From contig JAEZIL010000292.1 in the NCBI GenBank assembly GCA_023436685.1, positions 1 to 7,504 of the forward strand: 7,504 bases of DNA, read 5' to 3'. Source of the DNA: Bacteroidota bacterium (lineage in GTDB: Bacteria > Bacteroidota > Bacteroidia > Chitinophagales > Chitinophagaceae). The translations under genes and the position numbers were made by a program. Positions 1 through 6,195 of the stretch are shown here, piece by piece. A model generated the notes under the pieces. The model saw nothing but the letters and a program-made list of their open reading frames with translations. It searched no databases and was not told the DNA's origin. Each line of letters begins with the position of its first letter. The first letter of the stretch is position 1.

Positions 1-496
1 CTGGTGCAGGCTTAGTTGCCGCAGCGGGTTTTGGCGCTGGCGCAGCCTTTTTAACCGGGGCTGCTTTTTTTGCCGGTGCAGGAGCAGGTTTGGCTGCCAC
101 CTTTTTAGCAGGAGTTTTAGGTGCCGGTGCCGCTTTTTTTGCCGGCGTGGCTTTTTTAGCAGGCGCAGCCTTTTTAGGTGCCGGTGCTGCTTTTTTAACA
201 GGTTTAGCTGCTACAGTCTTATTATTCTTTTTCAATGCTTTAGTATTTTTATTATCTGCTTTCTTAACTGGTGCCGATTTCTTTGAAGGAATTCCTTTCT
301 TAACTGTTGCCACTTTTTTTGCAGGGGCTGTCTTCTTTGCAGGGGCCGCTTTTTTTGCGGGAGTAGCCTTTTTAGGGGCTGTTTTGCTGGCTGCTTTAGG
401 GGCAGTCTTGGCATTTTTAGCCACTACCTTTTTAGCAGGGGCGGGTTTTTTAGCGTTCTTTGAAGACTTGGCTGCAGGTTTTTGTTTCGTGGCCAT
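1..496 (-). CDS. Lys/Ala/Pro-rich basic protein, N-terminal part (C-terminus beyond the left edge)
   Basis: Read on the minus strand from the ATG at 496-494, the frame stays open for 165 codons to the left edge, so the gene is partial. The product starts MATKQKPAAKSS and is almost entirely Lys, Ala and Pro in degenerate units such as KKAAPAKK, with one less regular stretch around residues 66-95 (GIPSKK, ADNKNTKALKKNNK). It has no hydrophobic segment and no signal peptide; a long disordered, strongly basic tail that binds nucleic acid is the natural reading. The start lies 4 bases after the ileS stop, so the two are surely co-transcribed and perhaps translationally coupled. From memory of Bacteroidota genomes, ileS is often followed by a TraR/DksA zinc-finger protein and then lspA, and in Chitinophagaceae that protein can carry such a tail; I infer this identity. 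A histone H1-like protein is the alternative. The zinc finger that would decide lies outside the window. Confidence 0.8.
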   Translation of the reverse strand, partial: MATKQKPAAKSSKNAKKPAPAKKVVAKNAKTAPKAASKTAPKKATPAKKAAPAKKTAPAKKVATVKKGIPSKKSAPVKKADNKNTKALKKNNKTVAAKPVKKAAPAPKKAAPAKKATPAKKAAPAPKTPAKKVAAKPAPAPAKKAAPVKKAAPAPKPAAATKPAP

Positions 497-500
497 AACC

Positions 501-3500
501 TTAAGAAGTTTTAGATATTAACACTTTGAGAGTTGCTTCATTTACCTCAATTTCAACGCCTTGTGACACATTGGAAGCGAGGTTGATATTATCTGCCAAA
601 ATTTCCGTGCAAATATAATCACTGAAATTAATAATTGCTGATTTTAATGGTTCGTACTCTTCTATCGTAACTACTATTCTATCAGTTAGTTCCAGGCCAG
701 TTTCTTTACGTATCTTCTGTATCCGGTTCACCAGTTCACGGGCATTACCCTCGTCTTGCAGTGCTTCACTCACGGTAATATCCAGGGCAACGGTCAGGTT
801 ATCCTTATTGGCTACCGACCAGCCCGGTATATCTTCGGCTATGATATCTACATCTGCCACACCTATCTCTACAGGTTCACCTTCAACTTGTAAGATATAA
901 TTTTTTTGTTTTTCAAGCTCTGATATCTGGTGTTGGTCCATTTGGGTGATAACCGCTGCTACCGCTTTCATTTTTGCACCCATACGTGCCCCCAGCTGCT
1001 TAAAGTTGGGCTTTACTTTCTTTTTGATAAAGCCCTCAGTTTCCGTAAGGTACTCTATCTGTTTTACGTTCACCTCATTTTTTATCAGTCCTTCTATCTT
1101 CTGCACCTGCTCTTGCATGTGCTTATCCAGCACGGGTATCAATACTTTTTGCAATGGCTGGCGCACTTTAAGGTTTACCTTTTTGCGTATAGACAATACC
1201 AGCGATGATATATCCTGCGCCAGGCGCATACGTTCTTCCAGTTCGGTATCAATGATGCTTTCATCCACGTCGGGAAAATCACATACGTGTACCGATGGCA
1301 GGTGGAAACGCTTAGTTACGCTGTTTAGGTTGCAATACAACCAGTCAGCAAAGAAGGGAGCTATTGGTGCCATAAGCAATGCCATGGTTTCCAGGCATTC
1401 GTATAGCGTTTGGTAAGCACTTATTTTATCTTGTTCGTACTCGCCCTTCCAGAAACGGCGGCGGCACAGGCGTACGTACCAGTTGCTCAGCTGCTCATCC
1501 AGGAAATACTCCATAGCCCTGCCTGCCTGCGTAGGCTCATAATCGTTCATGTACCTTGTTACATCTTTAACAAGCGATTGTAAAGATGAAAGTATCCACT
1601 GGTCTATTTCAGGACGTTGCTGAACGGGTATATATTTCTCTTTGAATGTAAAGCCATCAACATTGGCATACAATGCAAAGAACTGGTAAGTATTATATAA
1701 AGTACCGAAGAACTTGCGCTGCACTTCCTTGATGCCTTCTACATCGAACCTCAGGCTATCCCAGGGCGATGCGTTGGTTATCAGGTACCAGCGGGTTGCA
1801 TCTGCGCTATATTTTTCTATGGTCTCAAACGGATCTACAACGTTGCCTATGCGCTTGCTCATTTTATTTCCGTTCTTATCGAGCACCAAACCATTTGAAA
1901 CCACGGTTTTGTAAGCTACGTTATCGAACAGCATAACGCCCAGCGCATGCAATGTATAGAACCAACCGCGTGTTTGATCCACGCCTTCGGCTATAAAATC
2001 GGCCGGGAAGTTGGCCTTTAGTTCTTTTTTAGGATGCGCACCAAACGGATAATGCAACTGTGCGTATGGCATAGCGCCCGAATCGAACCACACATCCACC
2101 AGGTCAGGCTCGCGGTGCATTGGCTTACCACTATCCGATACCAGTATTATCTGGTCTACAAACGGTTTATGCAGGTCTAGCTTATCATCATCAATAAACT
2201 GGTTCAGTTCCAGTTTCTTATCGGCTTTCTTTACCTCGGCCTTCAGTTCCTCTATACTACCTATGCATTTCACCTCGGTGCCATCTTCGCTTACCCATAC
2301 CGGTAGCGGAGTGCCCCAGTAGCGGCTGCGGCTCAGGTTCCAGTCCACCATATTCTCCAGCCAGTTGCCAAAACGACCCTCGCCGGTAGCCTTCGGCTTC
2401 CAGTTGATGGTTTTGTTCAACTCTATCATCCTATCCTTAACAGCAGTGGTTTTTATGAACCATGCATCGAGCGGATAATAAATAACAGGCTTATCGGTAC
2501 GCCAGCAGTGTGGGTAGGTGTGTTCGTATTTTTCAACCTTGAAGGCTTGCCCTGCTGTTTTAAGCTTTACAGCTATATCAACGTCTACGTCTTTATATTC
2601 AGGATCGTCTTTATAATTCTTCACGAAACGGCCACTGAACTCGCCGGTATAGTCGACAAACTTACCTTCTTTGTCCACCATGGTAAGTATACCTATGTTG
2701 TGCTTCTTGCCTACTTTATAGTCATCGGCACCAAAGGCAGGGGCCGTATGTACGATACCCGTACCGTCTTCGGTAGTAACAAAGTCGCCCGTGATAACAC
2801 GCCATGGGTCACCACCTGCTATTTCGCGCGTGTTGCCTTCAAAAGGCAGCAATTGCTCGTAACGGCAGCCTTCAATATCAGAGCCTTTAAACTCGGCTAT
2901 GATATGCCATGGCAATATCTTGCTTTCGGCAGTATACAGGCTGAAATCGGTGGTTTCGCCTTCTGGTTTGAAGTATTTGCCCAGCAGCGCCTTGGCCATT
3001 ATCACCGTAGTGGGCTGATGAGTGTATTGATTGTATGTTTTTACAAGTACGTAGTCGATATTGGGGCCAACGGTAAGGCCGCAGTTGCTAGGCAGCGTCC
3101 ACGGAGTGGTGGTCCATGCCAGGAAGTATACCTCTTTTATATCCTGCCCTTCGGGCATCCAGGCTGCGTGCGCTTTCTCTATCAGTTGCTGGCCAAAATG
3201 CTTTTGCTCACCAAACGACGATTGCGCCAGCATTTTGAACATAGCCACTACGGTGGTGTCCTTTACATCTTTATAAGTGCCGGGCTGGTTCAGCTCGTGG
3301 CTGCTAAGGCCTGTACCTGCTGCGGGAGAATACGGCTGTATGCTGACACTCTTGTAGAGGTAGCCTTTTTCGTACAGCTGCTTCAGCGCCCACCAAAGGG
3401 TTTCGATATACTTATTATCGAAGGTGATGTACGGGTCTTTCATATCTACCCAATACCCCATCTTCTCGGTTATCTCTTCCCACTTATCTTTATAACGCAT

Positions 3501-3875
3501 TACTGCCTCGCGGCATTTGCGGTTATATTCTTCTACGGTTATCTTCTTTCCTATATCTTCTTTAGTGATGCCCAGTTCTTTCTCCACGCCCAGCTCTACA
3601 GGCAGGCCGTGCGTATCCCAACCGGCCTTACGCTTTACCTGGTAGCCCTGCATGGTCTTATACCGGCAAACCAGGTCTTTTAAAGTACGGGAGATAACGT
3701 GGTGTATGCCGGGCATACCGTTGGCACTAGGCGGACCTTCGTAGAATACGAAAGGCTCAGCGCCATCGCGATTGGTGACAGATTTGAGAAATATATCGTG
3801 CTGCTTCCAGCGGGCCAGGAAATCCTGCTCGATGGAGGGCATATTCAACTGCTTGTGCTCGGAGTATCTGGACAT
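501..3875 (-). CDS. ileS: Isoleucyl-tRNA synthetase, long type 2 form with GIHH signature
   Basis: This cytoplasmic class I synthetase charges tRNA-Ile with isoleucine and hydrolyses mischarged valine. At 1124 residues it is longer than the roughly 930-residue type 1 bacterial enzymes. Landmarks in order: EGPPSANGMPGIHH at 46-59, where the ATP-binding HIGH motif reads GIHH (56-59); AGWDTHGLPVE at 84-94; the editing (CP1) domain with WTTTPWTLPSN at 254-264 and GTGIVHTAPAFGADDY at 371-386, which looks intact; SRSRYWGTPLP at 515-525; DVWFDSG at 594-600; EGVDQTRGWFY at 630-640; and KMSKR at 671-675. The anticodon-binding helical domain follows (from about 750), then a C-terminal extension (about 900-1124) without the Cys-rich zinc site of type 1 enzymes. 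The first ATG gives MSRYSEHKQLNMPS; residue 12 is a second Met, but the conserved N-terminus favours the first. The gene leads a leftward operon with the basic protein gene. No T-box leader is visible. Confidence 0.98.
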   Translation of the reverse strand: MSRYSEHKQLNMPSIEQDFLARWKQHDIFLKSVTNRDGAEPFVFYEGPPSANGMPGIHHVISRTLKDLVCRYKTMQGYQVKRKAGWDTHGLPVELGVEKELGITKEDIGKKITVEEYNRKCREAVMRYKDKWEEITEKMGYWVDMKDPYITFDNKYIETLWWALKQLYEKGYLYKSVSIQPYSPAAGTGLSSHELNQPGTYKDVKDTTVVAMFKMLAQSSFGEQKHFGQQLIEKAHAAWMPEGQDIKEVYFLAWTTTPWTLPSNCGLTVGPNIDYVLVKTYNQYTHQPTTVIMAKALLGKYFKPEGETTDFSLYTAESKILPWHIIAEFKGSDIEGCRYEQLLPFEGNTREIAGGDPWRVITGDFVTTEDGTGIVHTAPAFGADDYKVGKKHNIGILTMVDKEGKFVDYTGEFSGRFVKNYKDDPEYKDVDVDIAVKLKTAGQAFKVEKYEHTYPHCWRTDKPVIYYPLDAWFIKTTAVKDRMIELNKTINWKPKATGEGRFGNWLENMVDWNLSRSRYWGTPLPVWVSEDGTEVKCIGSIEELKAEVKKADKKLELNQFIDDDKLDLHKPFVDQIILVSDSGKPMHREPDLVDVWFDSGAMPYAQLHYPFGAHPKKELKANFPADFIAEGVDQTRGWFYTLHALGVMLFDNVAYKTVVSNGLVLDKNGNKMSKRIGNVVDPFETIEKYSADATRWYLITNASPWDSLRFDVEGIKEVQRKFFGTLYNTYQFFALYANVDGFTFKEKYIPVQQRPEIDQWILSSLQSLVKDVTRYMNDYEPTQAGRAMEYFLDEQLSNWYVRLCRRRFWKGEYEQDKISAYQTLYECLETMALLMAPIAPFFADWLYCNLNSVTKRFHLPSVHVCDFPDVDESIIDTELEERMRLAQDISSLVLSIRKKVNLKVRQPLQKVLIPVLDKHMQEQVQKIEGLIKNEVNVKQIEYLTETEGFIKKKVKPNFKQLGARMGAKMKAVAAVITQMDQHQISELEKQKNYILQVEGEPVEIGVADVDIIAEDIPGWSVANKDNLTVALDITVSEALQDEGNARELVNRIQKIRKETGLELTDRIVVTIEEYEPLKSAIINFSDYICTEILADNINLASNVSQGVEIEVNEATLKVLISKTS

Positions 3876-3965
3876 TCTATTAACCTAAAATTCAAAAAGC
3901 CATCACCAAAAAATGATTGATTTTCAGTATATGACCGGGCATAATAACCCGAAACCTACGAAAAA

Positions 3966-4007
3966 TTAAGGCGCAAAGGTAGGGGATTTTTTTGAGATGT
4001 GAGTGGG
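3966..4007 (+). repeat. Left copy of a 42-bp imperfect direct repeat flanking the OLD-family gene
   Basis: This segment matches 5990-6031 in the same orientation, without gaps, at 37 of 42 positions. Differences are at 3979, 3982, 3984, 3986 and 4005. Two blocks are identical: TTAAGGCGCAAAG at the left and TTTTTTTGAGATGTGAGT at the right. The copies are 2024 bases apart and bracket the nuclease gene. I see no clear similarity continuing outward on either side. It may be a scar of insertion or a dispersed promoter-linked element. Confidence 0.85.
3974..3981 (-). promoter_or_regulatory. Candidate -7 box of the ileS promoter
   Basis: On the minus strand this reads TACCTTTG, an exact match to the Bacteroidota -7 consensus TAnnTTTG. 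Transcription would start a few bases further left, giving an ileS leader of roughly 90 bases. I see no clear TTTG at the -33 position, where the sequence is C-rich, so the match rests on the -7 box alone. It lies inside the left copy of the 42-bp repeat. Confidence 0.55.
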
Positions 4008-4031
4008 TGGGGATAAAGGGTGAAAACACGG

Positions 4032-4062
4032 TTTGTTTGATTATGATGCTTGCTATATCTTG
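4032..4062 (+). promoter_or_regulatory. Candidate promoter of the OLD-family gene
   Basis: TTTG at 4032-4035, a 20-base spacer and TATCTTG at 4056-4062 resemble the Bacteroidota -33/-7 pair, with one base missing from the ideal TAnnTTTG. The predicted leader before the ATG is about 30 bases. The signal begins 25 bases after the end of the left repeat copy, so the gene brings or has gained its own promoter rather than depending on ileS. Confidence 0.45.
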
Positions 4063-4083
4063 TTGTAATAATAAATTATTTAT

Positions 4084-4095
4084 CTGCAATTGCAG
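4084..4095. promoter_or_regulatory. 12-bp perfect palindrome just before the OLD-family start codon
   Basis: CTGCAATTGCAG is identical on both strands and ends 6 bases before the ATG at 4102. It lies in the predicted leader, so it could be an operator for a dimeric repressor. As RNA it is too short to fold into a stable hairpin with a normal loop. Chance occurrence in AT-rich DNA is possible, though the GC-containing arms make it less trivial than an AT palindrome. Confidence 0.35.
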
Positions 4096-4101
4096 TAATT
4101 C

Positions 4102-5835
4102 ATGTTAAAAAAAATAATACTTGAAAACTATAGGTGTTTTCAGAAAACAGAAATTTTATTTAAGGACATTTCAATCATTGTGGGTAAAAACAATGCAGGA
4201 AAATCTACTTTAATTGAGGCATTGAGGATTGTTTCAATAGTAACCAATCGCTATAAAAATTTAAATTTTAATCAACCTCCGAAATGGCTTCATCTCAATG
4301 AAGTTCTATTAGGCATATCTCCATCAATAAATAATTTAGATATATCAACAAGAAACATATTTTATATGTATGGCGATGGGCCAGCAAAAATATATGTTGA
4401 GTTTCAAAATGGAGCTAAAATCAACATCTATATAGGTGAAGAGGCAGAAGTATTTGTTACACTCCATAGTCCTACAGGTATGGCAATTGAGTCTAGAAAA
4501 TTTGCCAATACACTGAAATTATCAAAAATAAATATTCTTCCACAGATTACACCCTTACTAAAATTTGAAAAGGTTATTAAGTTAGAAACCGTACAACAAA
4601 ATCTTTTAACTAATCTTAGTTCTAGAAATTTTCGAAATCAACTAAATTATTTTAATTCAGAATTTGAAAATTTTAAAGAATTATCTGAAAAAACTTGGCC
4701 CGGACTGTCTATTCATAATGACAGTAATAATATACGCACACAAGGTGATCTATTTTTATTTGTTCGTGATAATAAATTTGAAGCTGAAATTGGGTGGATG
4801 GGCCATGGGTTGCAAATGTGGTTGCAAACGATGTGGTTTCTTTCGAGGTGCTCACCAGAGTCAACCATTATATTAGACGAACCGGATGTTTATATGCATG
4901 CAGACCTACAACGAAGACTAATAAAAATTGTAAAAAACAAATATAAACAAGTACTTGTTGCAACTCATTCTGTAGAGATTATGTCTGAAGTAGAAGCAGA
5001 AAATATTCTTCCAATAAATAATACACAAACAAAACAAGAATATGCGAATAAGCTCCCTATAGTTCAAAAAATTGTTGATGATATTGGTAGCGTTCATAAT
5101 ATCGAAATTGCAAGAATCTTTTCCTATAATAAATTATTAATCATTGAAGGAGAAAAAGATGATGTCAAAATTTTAAGCATCTTTCAAAGTAAGATTTTCC
5201 CAGACACATTTGAACAATTTGATATTCTTCCTAAAACATATGTCGAAGGATGGGGAGGTTGGCAACGAGTTATTGGATCAAGTAAAGTTTTTAAAGACAA
5301 TAGTACTTCTATAATGCTTTACTGCATTTTTGATTCAGATTATCATCACAAGGATGAAATTAACAGTAGGCTCAATGATGCCAAAACTCATGATATCAAC
5401 TTACATGTTTGGGAGAGAAAAGAGATAGAGAACTATTTAATTGTTCCCAATGCAATACACAGACTAATAAAGAAAAAAAAGAAAAACGCTTTACTTACTA
5501 TAGAAGAAATAACAAAAACAATTAGTGATATATGCGATGAACTAAAAGAGGAGGTTACAGATTCTTATGCAACAGAAATTCAAACTAATAATAAAGGTTG
5601 GACTATTGCGACAGTTAACAAAGAAGCTAGAAAATACGTTAATAGCATGTGGGGAATAAATAAATTATCTCTTGTACCTGGCAAAAAAGTCATAGCCATG
5701 ATATGTAAATGGATTTCGGAAAATCATAAAATCTCACTAAATAAATTTTCCATTGCAAGAGAAATTAATAAAACAGAAATTCCTGCTGAATTAATAAATG
5801 TTATCACGAATATTGAGAATAGAAATTCTTTTTAA
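4102..5835 (+). CDS. OLD-family ATP-dependent nuclease (ABC/AAA15 ATPase fused to TOPRIM)
   Basis: The 577-residue protein joins an ABC-type ATPase to a TOPRIM nuclease domain. In order: the N-terminal strand pair typical of RecF/OLD proteins (KKIILENYRCF, 3-13); Walker A GKNNAGKST at 28-36; a signature-like MGHGLQMW at 233-240; Walker B IILDEP at 256-261; switch histidine ATHS at 287-290; TOPRIM glutamate in LLIIEGEKDD at 345-354 (E349); the DxD pair in IFDSDYHH at 409-416 (D411, D413); and ERKEIENYL at 438-446, typical of OLD TOPRIM domains. Residues 461-577 are unassigned. All catalytic motifs look intact. An in-frame TAA at 4096-4098 makes the first ATG the only good upstream start; no Shine-Dalgarno site is visible. 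Sampled 60-base lines are 22-28% GC against 37-63% in ileS, suggesting transfer. No helicase or other partner lies beside it, so it is not Gabija; class 1 OLD, a stand-alone defence nuclease, fits best. The defence role is inferred from the family. Confidence 0.9.
   Translation: MLKKIILENYRCFQKTEILFKDISIIVGKNNAGKSTLIEALRIVSIVTNRYKNLNFNQPPKWLHLNEVLLGISPSINNLDISTRNIFYMYGDGPAKIYVEFQNGAKINIYIGEEAEVFVTLHSPTGMAIESRKFANTLKLSKINILPQITPLLKFEKVIKLETVQQNLLTNLSSRNFRNQLNYFNSEFENFKELSEKTWPGLSIHNDSNNIRTQGDLFLFVRDNKFEAEIGWMGHGLQMWLQTMWFLSRCSPESTIILDEPDVYMHADLQRRLIKIVKNKYKQVLVATHSVEIMSEVEAENILPINNTQTKQEYANKLPIVQKIVDDIGSVHNIEIARIFSYNKLLIIEGEKDDVKILSIFQSKIFPDTFEQFDILPKTYVEGWGGWQRVIGSSKVFKDNSTSIMLYCIFDSDYHHKDEINSRLNDAKTHDINLHVWERKEIENYLIVPNAIHRLIKKKKKNALLTIEEITKTISDICDELKEEVTDSYATEIQTNNKGWTIATVNKEARKYVNSMWGINKLSLVPGKKVIAMICKWISENHKISLNKFSIAREINKTEIPAELINVITNIENRNSF
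5475..5481 (+). other. In-frame A AAA AAG slippery heptamer inside the OLD-family gene
   Basis: The gene has a run of eight A, a G and five A (5473-5486) coding for Lys 457-461. In the reading frame this forms A AAA AAG, the dnaX-type -1 slip site. A -1 shift here would add 14 codons and stop at TAG 5523-5525, giving a product of about 474 residues that keeps the ATPase and TOPRIM domains and loses the last 116 residues. No obvious stimulatory hairpin was identified, so this may only reflect Lys codons in AT-rich DNA. Confidence 0.25.
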
Positions 5836-5955
5836 ATATATTTTTTTCATACTGAATATGAACGAGAATTAAGTTAATACCCTCTGACGCCAACGACCTG
5901 AAAATAGAAAGTAATAATTAGATGAGGATGTTCTCTCTTGGGGGCTTTCAAACAA

Positions 5956-5986
5956 TATAGGCCTCTACATTTCGTGGAGGCTTATA
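5956..5986 (+). terminator. 13-bp hairpin, probable terminator of the OLD-family gene
   Basis: TATAGGCCTCTAC (5956-5968) pairs with GTGGAGGCTTATA (5974-5986) around a 5-base loop ATTTC, with two G-T wobbles. On the plus strand it is followed by TAAATTTAAGG rather than a clean T run, so it is an imperfect intrinsic terminator, 120 bases after the nuclease stop. On the minus strand it would lie at the 5' end of any transcript started from the leftward box in the right repeat copy. Confidence 0.5.
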
Positions 5987-5989
5987 AAT

Positions 5990-6031
5990 TTAAGGCGCAA
6001 AGTTATGAGGTTTTTTTGAGATGTGAGTAGG
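5990..6031 (+). repeat. Right copy of the 42-bp imperfect direct repeat
   Basis: It pairs with 3966-4007 in the same orientation at 37 of 42 positions without gaps. The differences cluster in the short segment between the conserved GCGCAAAG and T7GAGATGTGAGT blocks, plus one near the right end. It lies between the hairpin after the nuclease gene and the promoter candidate of the secreted-protein gene, so the two copies enclose the nuclease gene with its own control signals. Confidence 0.85.
5998..6005 (-). promoter_or_regulatory. Leftward TAnnTTTG box without a gene to serve
   Basis: On the minus strand this reads TAACTTTG, equivalent to the ileS box in the left copy. Its transcript would begin near 5992, immediately form the hairpin at 5986-5956, and then run toward the 3' end of the nuclease gene in antisense. 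No minus-strand coding frame follows. It may be active, or a relic of a duplicated ileS promoter. Confidence 0.35.
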
Positions 6032-6042
6032 GTTAAATAACG

Positions 6043-6073
6043 GTTGCGATACATATGTATTCTTACTACTTTG
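6043..6073 (+). promoter_or_regulatory. Candidate promoter of the secreted-protein gene
   Basis: GTTG at 6043-6046, a 20-base spacer and TACTTTG at 6067-6073 approximate the Bacteroidota -33/-7 pair; both boxes are one base off the ideal. The predicted leader is about 115 bases. A perfect 12-bp palindrome fills part of the spacer. Confidence 0.4.
6049..6060. promoter_or_regulatory. 12-bp perfect palindrome in the promoter spacer
   Basis: ATACATATGTAT is identical on both strands and lies between the two proposed promoter boxes, where a bound dimer would block RNA polymerase. It is made almost wholly of A and T, so chance is a real alternative. Confidence 0.3.
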
Positions 6074-6133
6074 TGTATACCTATCCCTTTCGAAAACAAT
6101 TTATGGTAAACCCACTATTCTTTCCTTTAGCAC

Positions 6134-6155
6134 ATAGCCCTCCCATTGTGGCTAT
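6134..6155 (+). other. Small hairpin in the leader of the secreted-protein gene
   Basis: ATAGCC (6134-6139) pairs perfectly with GGCTAT (6150-6155) around a 10-base loop, 40 bases before the start codon. It has no T tract and no resemblance to a riboswitch I know. It may be a minor leader structure or chance. Confidence 0.2.
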
Positions 6156-6195
6156 TTCCGTCAAATCTTTCATTACCATAAAAATCAAAATCAAA

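Larger units (their letters stand above)
3876..4101. other. Divergent intergenic control region between ileS and the OLD-family gene
   Basis: These 226 bases separate two genes that point away from each other. They hold a leftward TAnnTTTG box for ileS, the left copy of a 42-bp repeat, a rightward promoter candidate and a 12-bp palindrome next to the nuclease start. A small inverted repeat (CGGG at 3936-3939, CCCG at 3948-3951, 8-base loop) lies in the ileS leader and is too short to interpret. An open frame at 3892-4089 on the minus strand runs straight through these signals and shows no recognisable protein. Confidence 0.7.
5836..6195. other. 360-base intergenic region between the OLD-family gene and the secreted-protein gene
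   Basis: No gene was found here on either strand. From left to right it holds about 120 bases in which I recognise nothing, a 13-bp hairpin (5956-5986), the right copy of the 42-bp repeat with a leftward TAnnTTTG box, a rightward promoter candidate containing a 12-bp palindrome, and a leader of roughly 115 bases before the ATG at 6196. The only open frame in its first part is a 12-codon one at 5922-5960 with nothing to support it. Confidence 0.7.

Noticed and set aside
1..420. CRISPR or tandem DNA repeat array
   Set aside because: The repetition is in the protein (KKAAPA units) with varied codons and spacing; there are no uniform repeats and spacers.
90..521. Plus-strand open frame with a hydrophobic Ala/Phe/Leu-rich product
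   Set aside because: It is the complement of the Lys/Ala/Pro repeats of the minus-strand gene: AAA/AAG codons read as TTT/CTT on the other strand. It also runs into the 3' end of ileS.
2508..3683. 391-codon plus-strand open frame
   Set aside because: It lies wholly inside ileS, whose conserved motifs prove the minus-strand frame, and its product resembles no known protein.
3892..4089. 65-codon minus-strand open frame upstream of ileS
   Set aside because: It overlaps the ileS promoter box, the repeat and the opposite promoter, and its product shows no domain or recognisable features.
5836..5955. tRNA or attachment-site remnant after the nuclease gene
   Set aside because: No cloverleaf, no TTC-type arm and no matching short duplication on the other side were found by eye.
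3960..6035. Insertion sequence or transposon ends
   Set aside because: The flanking repeats are direct and imperfect, not inverted, and no transposase or integrase gene lies between them.
4102..6195. Gabija, PARIS or retron system
   Set aside because: No helicase, separate TOPRIM effector or reverse transcriptase frame is present on either side; only the single ATPase/TOPRIM gene is seen.
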